The notes: generated from the sequence alone by a model not told the origin. A stretch of DNA of 64,000 nt from Gammaproteobacteria bacterium (GCA_002716945.1 PBCF01000002.1:270404-334403), one strand, 5' to 3'; positions 55,081-64,000 are shown, counted from the stretch's first letter. A program made the numbers and translations.

Positions 55081-56748
55081 ATGACAAGAACTGGTCTCCT
55101 CGTTACATCTTACAAGGATGTTGCACTAACTAATGATTATCCTGAATCCACATGGATTGCTATGGATTATCTTATAACACAATTATTTCCAAAAAAGGAA
55201 TTCCAATATTTTTTCAAAAACAAAACTTATAGTAATGATTTGAATTATATACCATATAAAATTGCACATAATTGGTACCGAGATAATAAGGGAATAGACA
55301 TATCAAGTGGTCCTTATTCTGTAGGAATGGTTTTGGAGCATAGATTAAATTATATATTAAGTAATTTAATTAACTATTATTATGCTTTTAAATATTGGGT
55401 TAATAAGAATGATATTATCTATGTACCCAAAACTAACAATACATTTTTCAATATATTATGTGATAACTTTATTGATAATATAAAATATATTAATGGAAAT
55501 TATGAAATAAGTCCTCAAATAGACATATTTATAAAAAATAAATGTACCATAAGACCTGTTAATATTAAGAAAAAATCATATATAGCAAAACTTATTCAAA
55601 AAATGCTGTTTATTAAAAATACTAACAAGGTAATGGTTTTTCCAGATTGGACATATAAAAGTTTAAAACATAAAAATTACATATATTTTAATTCATATAA
55701 TCTATTTAATTGTTTTTATATGGATAATAATCCTAATACAGAAACAATTGTTAATGATTCAATATCTAAGATTCCAGAAATTTCTAACACATTAGACGAT
55801 ATCATTTGTCAGTCTTTTCCAAACGACGATATAGAATCTTTTGCTTCATTGATTAAGCAAAATATACAGTATGAGTATATCAATGCAATTAAGAATACAA
55901 ATAGAATTTTTAGTCTTTTTACAGATGTAATATCAACATATAAACCAAAATCAATTGTTATTCCAGATTATGGAATAAGTCCATGGTACAACATAATTGC
56001 GCAAATTGCTGAACAACATAATATAAAGTTATATTCTGTAATAGATGGGTTTCATATCTTTATGCAAAATTGGACATTAAAGAAAAATAGAAAAGGTAAT
56101 AATAACTTAATAAAGAATTTTGCATCAATGGGATCAATGAATGATAGTTTTTTAAAAAAATATATTAGCCATGATAATGTTATTAATATACAAACACCGT
56201 TAGCTAATAATTTAGAAATAAAGAAAAATACAGACATAATATACGATGCAATAATTCTAATGCCTTATTGCTGGAATAGCGTCAATGCTGATGATGACAA
56301 AAGATATAAATATCTTTTTGATGTTATTAAAGTATTAAAATCTATAAATATTAATAAAATAGCAATTAAATTCAAAGAAGGGAAAGTTATAGGACCAAAT
56401 GATACTGGTGAAAAAATAGTAACAGAACAATTAATTAATTTAAATAAATATAAAAATATTAGTTTAATAAGTGGAAGTTTTTCTGATTATGTTAATAAAA
56501 CAAAAATTGTTATAGGTCAAGTTGGAACAAGTTTAATCGAATCTGTAATTTGTGAAACTCCATATTTTTTATATGAACCAATTGAAAATGGATTATATGA
56601 TTATAATTTTATAAATTCAATGATTTGCGATAAATCATATGCAAAAAATATTAGTGATTTAAAAAAAAATATATTATCAAATAATTGTGTAGAATTAGTT
56701 AAAGATAAAATAGTTGACGGTAAATCAATTAATTTAGTTATTAATTAA
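55081..56748 (+). CDS. Unrecognised protein, possible GT-B-fold glycosyltransferase
   Basis: Not recognised with confidence. 555 residues, soluble, no signal peptide. The C-terminal third ends with VIGQVGTSLIESVICETPYFLYEP, which resembles the donor-binding segment of GT-B polysaccharide transferases (G-x-S-x-x-E then an acidic acceptor region). The middle part contains IVIPDYGISPWYNIIAQIAEQHNIKLYSVIDGF, also Rossmann-like. Lying between the dehydratase and the nucleotidyltransferase of a CMP-nonulosonic acid locus, it could be the transferase for that sugar, but that is speculation. Six bases separate it from the next gene. Confidence 0.6.
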   Translation: MTRTGLLVTSYKDVALTNDYPESTWIAMDYLITQLFPKKEFQYFFKNKTYSNDLNYIPYKIAHNWYRDNKGIDISSGPYSVGMVLEHRLNYILSNLINYYYAFKYWVNKNDIIYVPKTNNTFFNILCDNFIDNIKYINGNYEISPQIDIFIKNKCTIRPVNIKKKSYIAKLIQKMLFIKNTNKVMVFPDWTYKSLKHKNYIYFNSYNLFNCFYMDNNPNTETIVNDSISKIPEISNTLDDIICQSFPNDDIESFASLIKQNIQYEYINAIKNTNRIFSLFTDVISTYKPKSIVIPDYGISPWYNIIAQIAEQHNIKLYSVIDGFHIFMQNWTLKKNRKGNNNLIKNFASMGSMNDSFLKKYISHDNVINIQTPLANNLEIKKNTDIIYDAIILMPYCWNSVNADDDKRYKYLFDVIKVLKSININKIAIKFKEGKVIGPNDTGEKIVTEQLINLNKYKNISLISGSFSDYVNKTKIVIGQVGTSLIESVICETPYFLYEPIENGLYDYNFINSMICDKSYAKNISDLKKNILSNNCVELVKDKIVDGKSINLVIN

Positions 56749-56754
56749 AAATAA

Positions 56755-57447
56755 ATGAAATATCAAAAAAATATAAATGCAATCATATTATGCGGTGGAA
56801 AAGGTTTAAGGTTAAGACCTATAACAAAAGACATTCCAAAACCACTGATAAAAATAGGCGAAAAACCTATATTATTTTATATAATAAAACATTTGTTAAA
56901 GTATAAAATTAAAAATTTCATAATAGCAACAGGTTACAAATCTAAAAAAATCGAAGATTTTATGATAAATAGCTTCCCATTACTTAATTACAGAATTGTT
57001 AATTCTGGTAATGTAGCCATTTTAGATAGAATTAAAGATTGTCTTCAGTACATTAAAGGAGATTTTATTTTAAATTACGGAGATACATTGTCTAATATTA
57101 ATATTGAGAAGTTAATTAAATTTCATAATAAAAAATCTAGTCATGTGACGATTACATCATTTCCAATAACAATACCATTTGGTGTAATGCAATTACATCC
57201 GAATGGAATTGTTAAAGATTTTCAAGAAAAACCAACTTTACAGGAAGTGATGAATATAGGCTATTATTATTTTACAACTGCATCTCATGATAAAATCAAG
57301 AAAAGCAATGATCTAGTAAAGTTAATAAAATCACTTATCAAATCTAATCAATTAAAATGTTATCAACATAAAGGATTACATATAACAATAAATACTATAT
57401 CTGAGCTAGAATATGCTCAAAAAAATATCAGATCTATAATTAAATAA
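56755..57447 (+). CDS. Sugar-1-phosphate nucleotidyltransferase (RfbF/RmlA-like)
   Basis: 230 residues with LCGGKGLRLRPITKDIPKPLI (nucleotide and Mg site), ILNYGDTLSNINI and an FGVMQLHPNGIVKDFQEKP segment. Resembles glucose-1-phosphate cytidylyltransferases and other NTP-sugar synthases, but at 230 residues it is shorter than RfbF (257). Its nucleotide cannot be decided from sequence; the following genes (deacetylase, dehydratase) suggest it starts a separate deoxysugar branch. Confidence 0.8.
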   Translation: MKYQKNINAIILCGGKGLRLRPITKDIPKPLIKIGEKPILFYIIKHLLKYKIKNFIIATGYKSKKIEDFMINSFPLLNYRIVNSGNVAILDRIKDCLQYIKGDFILNYGDTLSNINIEKLIKFHNKKSSHVTITSFPITIPFGVMQLHPNGIVKDFQEKPTLQEVMNIGYYYFTTASHDKIKKSNDLVKLIKSLIKSNQLKCYQHKGLHITINTISELEYAQKNIRSIIK

Positions 57448-57462
57448 ATTTTAAGATATAAG

Positions 57463-58200
57463 ATGAGTAAATTATCTGTAAATAAAATAATCAAAGAAAC
57501 ATTAGGTTATATATACTATAATTCATACAAAAGATATAAACGTCAATTTGGCAACAGATCTTTAATATATCATGCATTTGGAAGTAAACTATCGCATGAT
57601 ACATACGGAATAAGTATAAATATAAATGATTTTAAAAATCATCTGATTTTTTTAAAAAATAACTATGATTTTTGTCATATAACTGATGTAAACAACTCAA
57701 ATAAGCTAAAAATATCAATTACTATAGATGATGGTTATAAAGATACTTTATTGGCAGCAGAATATTTAAATTTATACAAAATACCTTTTACTTTATTTAT
57801 AACAACAGATTTTATTGGTAAAAAGCATTATTTATCTAAAAACAATATACAAGAGCTTTGTAAGTTGGATAACTGTATAATTGGCAGTCATGGCAAAACT
57901 CATGCAAAGTTTGGAATGATTTCAAAAGACAATATTTATAAAGAGCTACATGATAGTAAATTGGTTCTTGAAGATATTTGTGGTGTACAAATTTATGGAT
58001 TAGCCTATCCACATGGTTCATATAATCATGAAACAATTAAAATAGCTAAAAAATTAGATTATCTATGGGCAGCTTCAAGTATTAAAGGTATCAATAATAA
58101 ATATTCAAATAAATATCTTTTAAATAGATCTGAAGTCATTAGAACAGATAAGATAAAGGATCTTACAAAAAAAATAAATGGTTTTTATGATTATTATTAA
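57463..58200 (+). CDS. Polysaccharide deacetylase (NodB/CE4)
   Basis: 245 residues with the metal-dependent NodB core: SITIDDGYKDT (the Asp-Asp of motif 1), IIGSHGKTHAKFG (motif 2 His-x3-His) and LAYPHGSYNHE (motif 3). Starts with a hydrophilic N-terminus and no signal peptide, so it probably acts in the cytoplasm on a nucleotide sugar or lipid-linked intermediate rather than on finished polymer; this is inference. Confidence 0.87.
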   Translation: MSKLSVNKIIKETLGYIYYNSYKRYKRQFGNRSLIYHAFGSKLSHDTYGISININDFKNHLIFLKNNYDFCHITDVNNSNKLKISITIDDGYKDTLLAAEYLNLYKIPFTLFITTDFIGKKHYLSKNNIQELCKLDNCIIGSHGKTHAKFGMISKDNIYKELHDSKLVLEDICGVQIYGLAYPHGSYNHETIKIAKKLDYLWAASSIKGINNKYSNKYLLNRSEVIRTDKIKDLTKKINGFYDYY

Positions 58201-58220
58201 TAAAATATTTAGAAAAATTA

Positions 58221-59273
58221 ATGACTAAAATTATATCAAAACAATATTTAAACAGAAAATTCTGGAAAAATAAAACAATTTTATTGACTGGTATTAACGG
58301 TTTTATTGGAGGAAATTTAGCTAAAATATTAATAGAATATGGTGCTAAAGTAATTGGATTAACAAATACAAATAAAAAGAATAAATTTTTAGAATATGAA
58401 AAAATATATTCAAAATTAAAAATATATAATGTTGATATAAAGAATTATTCAAAAATTGATAATATTTTAAAAAAAAATACTATTGATATATGTTTTCATT
58501 TAGCTGCACAGGTTGACGTAAATGTTGCTAAAAATAATCCATTTCAGACTTTTGAAACTAATATTAGGGGTACTTATAATTTATTAGAAATATTGAGACA
58601 TCATAAGAGTATTAAATCAATAATAGTTGCTTCATCAGATAAGGCTTATGGTGATTATAATATCAAAGATTTACCATATACAGAAAATCATGATTTAAGA
58701 CCTTCTTTTCCATACGATGTGTCTAAGGCTTCTGCAGATATGATAGCCAAATCATATTCAACAAATATTTTTAATCTTCCAATAATTATTACAAGATTTG
58801 CTAATATTTATGGCCCAGGACAATTGAATTTTACTGCTTTAATCCCCGATGTTATTTTAAATATATTAGGATATAGAAATTTTATTCCAAGAAGTAATGG
58901 GTTACATACACGAGATTTTTTATACGTCGATGATGTTGCATATTTATATATGTGCTTAGCATATAATTTATTTAAAGATAAGAGACTATCAGGGGAGATA
59001 TTTAATGCTGGAACTGATAAAGCATACAAGATTAAAGATATAATTTTTAAATTATGTAAAATTTCTAACAATAGCGCATTGATGAATAAAATAAAAAAAG
59101 ATTTTATGAATAAGAAACCATCTGGTGAAATACTTCATCAATCTATGTCATATAAAAAATTAAATAATTATTTTGACTGGAAACCTACATTTAGTATGGA
59201 TGACGGTATCTTTACTACAATCAAATGGTATAAAGAATTTCTCAAGAAATATAGTTATAAGAATTTTTTATGA
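58221..59273 (+). CDS. NAD-dependent nucleotide-sugar epimerase/dehydratase (RfbG-like)
   Basis: 350-residue extended SDR: KTILLTGINGFIGGNLAKIL, CFHLAAQVDVNVAKNNPFQTF, VASSDKAYGDYN, FPYDVSKASADMIA (Tyr-x3-Lys) and TRFANIYGPGQLNF. The SSDKAYG motif fits CDP-glucose 4,6-dehydratases, which pair with an RfbF-like cytidylyltransferase, here at 56.8 kb. Its stop overlaps the start of the next gene by 4 bases. Confidence 0.82.
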   Translation: MTKIISKQYLNRKFWKNKTILLTGINGFIGGNLAKILIEYGAKVIGLTNTNKKNKFLEYEKIYSKLKIYNVDIKNYSKIDNILKKNTIDICFHLAAQVDVNVAKNNPFQTFETNIRGTYNLLEILRHHKSIKSIIVASSDKAYGDYNIKDLPYTENHDLRPSFPYDVSKASADMIAKSYSTNIFNLPIIITRFANIYGPGQLNFTALIPDVILNILGYRNFIPRSNGLHTRDFLYVDDVAYLYMCLAYNLFKDKRLSGEIFNAGTDKAYKIKDIIFKLCKISNNSALMNKIKKDFMNKKPSGEILHQSMSYKKLNNYFDWKPTFSMDDGIFTTIKWYKEFLKKYSYKNFL

Positions 59274-60424
59274 AAAATAAAATGAAAATTATGATATTAG
59301 GTGCGGATGGTTATCTTGGATGGCCAATGGCAATAGATTTATGCTTTAAACAGTATAATTTAATTCTTATTGATAATTATATAAAACGTAAATTGCAAAA
59401 GAAATACAAAAGATTACCATTAGATAATATCTCTAAAATAGAAAGTAAATTAAAAATACTTAAGAAAATTAACAAAAATATTGATTTTTATAATATAGAT
59501 TGTACTAATTTTGATGCTTTATCTAAAATATTTAAAAAAACTAAACCAGACGCTGTAATACATTTTGCAGAATTACCTTCAGCTCCTTATTCTATGTTTG
59601 GTTCGAATGAGTCTTGGAAAACTTTACAAAACAATCTTCAAAGTACATTTAATTTGGCTTGGTGTGTTAAAACATATAATTCAAATTGTCATATTATAAA
59701 ACTTGGAACAATGGGCGAATATGGTACACCAAATATTGATATTGAAGAAGGGTGGATTGATATAAATCATAAAAAAAGAAATCAAAAATTTTTATATCCA
59801 AGACAAGGAAGTAGTTTATATCATACATCTAAAATTATGGATACTGACTTATTATGGTTTTATGTAAGACTTTATAATTTACGTGTAACAGATCTGATGC
59901 AGGGACCTGTTTATGGTATAAATACACATAACGAATTAGATACATCCTTATATCCTATGTTTACTTATGATGATATGTTTGGAACAATAATAAATCGTTT
60001 TATAGTTCAGGCAGTTGCTGGAATACCTTTAACTATATATGGATCAGGACATCAAATTAGAGGCTACATTAATATAAAAGATACTATTAAATGTATTAAT
60101 TTAGCTATCAAGAATCAGCCAAGAAGAGGAGACTTGAAAATATTTAATCAGTTTACTGAACAATTCAATGTTAAAGATTTAGCTAATAAAATATCAAAAT
60201 CACTCAAACTTCTTGATATAAAAACAAAAATACAAAAAATAAATAATCCAAGAATTGAAAAAGAAAAGCACTATTATAATGCTAAAAACTCTGGTATGAA
60301 AAAATTAGGATTAAAACCAACATTATTAACAGATAAAATTATAATAGAGATTGCCAAATATGTAATAAGTAATAAGGATAAAATTAATAAATCTATTATA
60401 CTTCCTAGAAGTAATTGGAAATGA
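59270..60424 (+). CDS. UDP-sulfoquinovose synthase homologue (SQD1 family)
   Basis: SQD1 uses NAD and sulfite to convert UDP-glucose to UDP-sulfoquinovose. The 384-residue protein matches it across its whole length: ILGADGYLGWPMAIDL, AVIHFAELPSAPYSM, KLGTMGEYGTPNIDIEEGW (diagnostic), the Tyr-x3-Lys SSLYHTSKIMD, LMQGPVYGI, GYINIKDTIKCINLAI and KEKHYYNAKNSGMKKLGL. In plants it supports sulfolipid synthesis; in archaea a relative makes sulfoquinovose for surface glycans. No sulfolipid synthase (sqdX/SQD2) is in the window, so a glycan role is more likely here. ATGA overlap with both neighbours. Confidence 0.92.
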   Translation: MKNKMKIMILGADGYLGWPMAIDLCFKQYNLILIDNYIKRKLQKKYKRLPLDNISKIESKLKILKKINKNIDFYNIDCTNFDALSKIFKKTKPDAVIHFAELPSAPYSMFGSNESWKTLQNNLQSTFNLAWCVKTYNSNCHIIKLGTMGEYGTPNIDIEEGWIDINHKKRNQKFLYPRQGSSLYHTSKIMDTDLLWFYVRLYNLRVTDLMQGPVYGINTHNELDTSLYPMFTYDDMFGTIINRFIVQAVAGIPLTIYGSGHQIRGYINIKDTIKCINLAIKNQPRRGDLKIFNQFTEQFNVKDLANKISKSLKLLDIKTKIQKINNPRIEKEKHYYNAKNSGMKKLGLKPTLLTDKIIIEIAKYVISNKDKINKSIILPRSNWK

Positions 60425-61404
60425 AAATATTAATAACAGGTGGATTAGGATTTGTTGGAAGTAATTTAGTAGAATATCTATTAAAGTATAAAAATATAAA
60501 GAAAATTATCATAGTTGATAACTTCTCATCTTCGTCAATTCAATATATAGAAAAATTTACTAAATATAAATTCTTTAAATCATATAATCATTACAAAAAA
60601 TCTATATCTAAAGTAGAAATTATTAAAGCAAATATAAATAATTTTAATATAGCTAAAAAAATTACAAAAAACATTGACTGTATAATTCATCTAGCAGCAG
60701 AATCTGGTATAGACAAATCTATTACAGATCCATTAAATGCTTTTAATGTTAATGTTGTTGGTACATTTAATTACCTTGAAGCAGCTAGAATAAATAAAGT
60801 TAAACAATTTATTTTGGCTTCTAGTGGAGCAGTATTTGGTAATCAAAAACCACCATTTAAAGAAATATATGAAAGAAATCCAATATCACCATATGGGTCA
60901 AGCAAACTAACAGCTGAAACTTTTTGTCAAACATATGGTATGACGTTTAAAATACAAACAACAATTCTTAGATTTAGCAATGCTTATGGAAAATATTCTA
61001 AACATAAAAATAGTGTAATAGCTAAATTTATTAATAATATTATAAATAGTAAACAGATTGTAATAAACGGCAATGGCAAGATAACAAGAGATTATATATA
61101 TGTTGAAGATATTTGTTCAGCTATTTATAAATGTTTACAAAATAAGAAAAAATCTACTATTTACCATGTATCAACAAATAAAGAAACGTCATTAAATGAT
61201 TTAATAAAAAAAATAGAGCATACATTTAATATAATATTAAATTCCCCGTTACAGATTAAAAAAAAATATGGAAAAAATCGTTTGGGTGATATGAAAAGTA
61301 ATTCTCAGTCAAATAATAAAATTAAAAAAGAAATGAACTGGAGTCCTAAAACTAACCTTAATCAAGGTTTACTAAAGACCTTAGAATGGTTTATATTAAA
61401 TTAA
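60421..61404 (+). CDS. NAD-dependent epimerase (UDP-glucose 4-epimerase-like)
   Basis: About 327 residues: MKILITGGLGFVGSNLVEYLL, IIHLAAESGIDKSI, LASSGAVFGNQKPPF, SPYGSSKLTAETF (Tyr-x3-Lys) and RFSNAYGKYSKHKNSV, with TRDYIYVEDIC. Typical of C4-epimerases or related uronate/hexosamine epimerases. The ATG at 60421 overlapping the upstream stop is preferred to the TTG at 60415. Substrate unknown. Confidence 0.86.
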   Translation: MKILITGGLGFVGSNLVEYLLKYKNIKKIIIVDNFSSSSIQYIEKFTKYKFFKSYNHYKKSISKVEIIKANINNFNIAKKITKNIDCIIHLAAESGIDKSITDPLNAFNVNVVGTFNYLEAARINKVKQFILASSGAVFGNQKPPFKEIYERNPISPYGSSKLTAETFCQTYGMTFKIQTTILRFSNAYGKYSKHKNSVIAKFINNIINSKQIVINGNGKITRDYIYVEDICSAIYKCLQNKKKSTIYHVSTNKETSLNDLIKKIEHTFNIILNSPLQIKKKYGKNRLGDMKSNSQSNNKIKKEMNWSPKTNLNQGLLKTLEWFILN

Positions 61405-61413
61405 TAAAATTCA

Positions 61414-62538
61414 TTGAATAATAAAAATAAAACAATCACATTAGTATCAAATAATTACTGGACATTATATAAATTTAGATATGATGTAATAGAAATGTTT
61501 GTAAAAAAAGGATATAAAGTTAATCTTATTGCCCACAAGGATAAGTATCATCTGAATTTTGATTCAGAAAGAATAAATAAATATTTCATACCAGTAGAAG
61601 TAAGAAGCACAAATATATTAACTGAGCTAAAAACTTTTATATCTTTATATAATATTTATAAAGATCTTAAAACTGATATTATTATACATTTTACTATTAA
61701 ACCTAATATTTATGGTTCTATCCTGGCACGTTATTTTAAGATAAAATCTATTTCATTTATAACAGGTGTTGGCTATATCTTTACTTCTAAAAAATATTTC
61801 TTAAGAAAAATTATTGCTTTATTATATAGATATTCACTCAAAAATAACTATGAAGTATGGTTTACAAATAATAGTGATAAAATGCTTTTTTTAAAAAATA
61901 AGATAATAGATAAATCTCAAAAAACTGATATAGTCCCAGGAGCAGGTATTAATTTTTGTGATACTTTAAATAAGAACATTAAAAAGGATAAAAGTAATAA
62001 AATTAAATTTTTAATGATATCAAGAGTAGTCAAGGATAAAGGTGTTCTAGAATTTATTAAGACTGCACAACATTTTAAATCACAAGCAAAGTTGGAGTTT
62101 ACTCTTATTGGATCATACAATAAAGATATAACTGGAAGTATTGATCATAATATTTTACAAGAAGCAATAAATAATAAAACTATAACTTATTATGATTATC
62201 AAGATAATATTTTAGAATATATAGAACAATCAACATGTATTGTTCAACCATCTTATCGTGAAGGAATATCAACAATACTTCTTGAATCTGCTTCATTAAA
62301 AAAACCTATTATAACAACAGATGTCCCTGGATGTATTGATGTTATTCCTGATAATAACTATGGAATAATATGTAAATCAAAAGATTATAAGTCATTAATA
62401 TTAGCAATTGAAAAATTTTTAACTTTAACTACAGATCAAATAGATTCTATGGTTAATAATACATATAAATATGTAAAATCAAACTTTAATAGAAAAGATA
62501 TACTAAAAAAATATGAATATATTATTAGCAATTGTTAG
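61414..62538 (+). CDS. Family 4 glycosyltransferase (GT-B)
   Basis: 374 residues: N-terminal acceptor domain (TITLVSNNYWTLYKFRYDVI), VHFTIKPNIYG-like stretch IIHFTIKPNIYGSILA, and the GT4 donor domain with FLMISRVVKDKGVLEFIK and the EX7E-type SYREGISTILLESASLKKPI. Similar enzymes are found with WecA-like transferases and often add the second sugar. Start is a TTG at 61414. Overlaps the next gene by 26 bases. Confidence 0.88.
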   Translation: MNNKNKTITLVSNNYWTLYKFRYDVIEMFVKKGYKVNLIAHKDKYHLNFDSERINKYFIPVEVRSTNILTELKTFISLYNIYKDLKTDIIIHFTIKPNIYGSILARYFKIKSISFITGVGYIFTSKKYFLRKIIALLYRYSLKNNYEVWFTNNSDKMLFLKNKIIDKSQKTDIVPGAGINFCDTLNKNIKKDKSNKIKFLMISRVVKDKGVLEFIKTAQHFKSQAKLEFTLIGSYNKDITGSIDHNILQEAINNKTITYYDYQDNILEYIEQSTCIVQPSYREGISTILLESASLKKPIITTDVPGCIDVIPDNNYGIICKSKDYKSLILAIEKFLTLTTDQIDSMVNNTYKYVKSNFNRKDILKKYEYIISNC

Positions 62539-63571
62539 CTCATTTATACTTACATTGATTGTCAGTTATATTTTAATTAAAAAACCAATAGCTATTTCTC
62601 AACCAACATCACGTGGATTACATGATAATGAAATATCAACATCTGGTGGCATTGCAATATTTTTTGGTTATATTTCTGCTGCTATATTAATAATTAATGA
62701 AATCAATATTTATAATATTTTGTTACTCTTAATACCATTTTTTGTAGTATTACTTGGATTTTTAGATGATAGATATTCTATAACAAACACAATTAGATTT
62801 TTATTTCAAATATTATTAAGTACATTAATTGTTGTTATAAATACTATAGTACTTTTAAATAGTACAGACTTATCAAACTTATGGATTTATATATTATTTT
62901 CAATAATATTTTTTGTTTATTTTATAAATATATATAACTTTATGGATGGAATTGATTTAATTGCGACAATACAAGGATTATTTATCCTTGTTGGAATACT
63001 CTCATATTATGTATTGATGGCAAATTATTGGAATATTTGGATATTAATTTTAATTCCGGCTCTAATTGCTTTTATAATATTTAATTATTCTCCAGCAAAA
63101 TTATTTTTAGGAAGTTCAGGTAGTTATTTAATTGCATTACTAGTTGGCCAAGAAATATATATTATGAGTACTTCTTATTTACTTGTTGGAATCTCATCAA
63201 ATACGAATGACATTTGGGCAGCACATCTAATTTTCATATTAATACTAGCAACAATATTTTTAGCAGATTCAACATATACAATTATTGTGAGATTTATAAA
63301 AAAACTTATGGATAATACCAGTACATTATTTGAATGCATCCTATATATAACAACACCCCATAGAACTCATAATTATCAAAAACTAGCATTACTATATGGA
63401 AGTCATAAAAAAGTAAATTTATATCTATTTTTCTATAATATTTTATGGTGTTTACCGCTAGCAGTAATTTGTATACAGATACAAGAATATAAATATTTAT
63501 GTTTGTTATTTAGTTACATACCATACTTATTTTGGTGTTATATAAATAGAGCTGGAATAGAAGATAAATAA
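62513..63571 (+). CDS. WecA/MraY-type phosphoglycosyl transferase with a changed motif
   Basis: Integral membrane enzyme expected to start the repeat unit by moving a sugar phosphate onto undecaprenyl phosphate. 352 residues, about ten membrane segments, with LGFLDDRYSI (Asp-Asp motif), IYNFMDGIDLI and the C-terminal His motif PHRTHNYQKLA. The usual FLGDxGS loop reads FLGSSGSYLI: the Asp, conserved in WecA and MraY, is Ser. This may alter or weaken activity. No other initiating transferase is seen in the window. Confidence 0.85.
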   Translation: MNILLAIVSSFILTLIVSYILIKKPIAISQPTSRGLHDNEISTSGGIAIFFGYISAAILIINEINIYNILLLLIPFFVVLLGFLDDRYSITNTIRFLFQILLSTLIVVINTIVLLNSTDLSNLWIYILFSIIFFVYFINIYNFMDGIDLIATIQGLFILVGILSYYVLMANYWNIWILILIPALIAFIIFNYSPAKLFLGSSGSYLIALLVGQEIYIMSTSYLLVGISSNTNDIWAAHLIFILILATIFLADSTYTIIVRFIKKLMDNTSTLFECILYITTPHRTHNYQKLALLYGSHKKVNLYLFFYNILWCLPLAVICIQIQEYKYLCLLFSYIPYLFWCYINRAGIEDK

Positions 63572-63572
63572 A

Positions 63573-64000
63573 ATGGATAAGGAAATATTATGTTTTTTAA
63601 AATATAACCTCATACAAGGAAATATATTCAATACATTAAAGTTTTATAGCATAAAATTCATAAAAAAAATTAGAAAAATAAGTAGAATTAAAAATTATCC
63701 ATCACGCTATAAATATTTATTAAAAGAAGATCTGATAAATATAAAAGATAATAATAAAGTTACTCAAATAATACATGATTCATTTGTTAATGTTGATATA
63801 AAACTAGCATCTCGAGCTTTTAATATTAAAACTGTTTCTGATATACATAAAAAGTTTAACGATCCAGAAGATTTTGAATCATTACATCGTTTTATGTGGT
63901 TAAGAACATTAGATATTGACAAATTAAATATAAATAAAATAAATCAAATAGAAAAAATAATTATATATTGGTGCCAGGTTAATAATCAGTTAAAGAGTAA
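63573..64000 (+). CDS. Probable heparinase II/III-family protein, N-terminal part (runs off the right edge)
   Basis: An open frame begins with ATG at 63573, one base after the previous stop, and stays open for 142 codons to the window end. The visible part is basic, then has ESLHRFMWLRTLDIDKLN and KIIIYWCQVNNQ, which resemble the helical N-terminal domain of heparinase II/III-like proteins found in O-antigen and capsule loci. The catalytic region is outside the window. The family call is moderate to low. Confidence 0.5.
   Translation, partial: MDKEILCFLKYNLIQGNIFNTLKFYSIKFIKKIRKISRIKNYPSRYKYLLKEDLINIKDNNKVTQIIHDSFVNVDIKLASRAFNIKTVSDIHKKFNDPEDFESLHRFMWLRTLDIDKLNINKINQIEKIIIYWCQVNNQLKS

Noticed and set aside
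36314..64000. Mobile element or genomic island ends around the glycan operon
   Set aside because: No integrase, transposase or clear terminal repeats were seen, and base composition looks like the flanks, though a horizontally exchanged cassette remains possible.

Overview
The window is a strongly AT-rich bacterial chromosome segment. Its gene content and order point to a gammaproteobacterium: hflD-mnmA, nrdR-ribD-ribE-ribB-ribH-nusB-thiL-pgpA, maf/rpmF-plsX-fabH, uvrC-pgsA-tRNA-Gly-tRNA-Cys(-tRNA-Leu), a one-piece tmRNA, and RfaH with an ops element. A soxB gene indicates thiosulfate or sulfur oxidation. Together with low GC, tight packing and start/stop overlaps, this suggests a streamlined marine sulfur oxidiser, perhaps near the SUP05/Thioglobus group. 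That placement is inference and not settled by the sequence.

Region 1 (1-9340): the end of aconitase, hflD-mnmA on the minus strand, isocitrate lyase next to isocitrate dehydrogenase (the glyoxylate branch point), infA, a DUF1249 gene, an unusual iscR-iscU pair without iscS, a small DUF2892 membrane protein with a clear terminator, a 3-methyladenine glycosylase, a PhyH-type dioxygenase, a short unknown gene, and ssrA (tmRNA) on the minus strand.

Region 2 (9458-31066): purL, msrP-msrQ-soxB, glyA, nrdR and the riboflavin/nusB/thiL/pgpA operon, then maf opposite rpmF-plsX-fabH, a type-5 uracil-DNA glycosylase, uvrC, pgsA and three tRNAs. The tRNA cluster matches the classical glyW-cysT-leuZ order but is split by a sugar O-acyltransferase gene of the NeuD/PglD type. 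A lipoprotein gene follows tRNA-Leu by 7 bases.

Region 3 (31141-64000): formate-tetrahydrofolate ligase, an O-antigen ligase-type membrane protein, ugd, an rfaH-type antiterminator, and a long plus-strand surface-polysaccharide operon that runs off the window. The operon leader carries an exact RfaH ops sequence (GGCGGTAGCGT, 36287-36297). A 21-base palindrome, TATGTTCA-N5-TGAACATA, occurs both at the start of rfaH and at the start of the operon, and the third gene of the operon encodes a MarR-type regulator of the EPS-associated kind. This looks like a self-contained control circuit. The operon encodes a nearly complete nonulosonic (legionaminic-type) acid pathway (legB, legC, legG, legI, legF, and ptmE- and ptmA-like genes), a sugar formyltransferase, a UDP-sulfoquinovose synthase homologue, further nucleotide-sugar dehydratases and epimerases, glycosyltransferases, Wzz, a Wzy-like polymerase, a PglK-type ABC flippase, a CapD/PglF dehydratase, a WecA-like phosphoglycosyl transferase lacking one motif aspartate, and the start of a probable heparinase-family gene. 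No insertion sequences, CRISPR arrays or prophage genes were seen. No gene-free stretch exceeds 300 bases once the tmRNA is counted.
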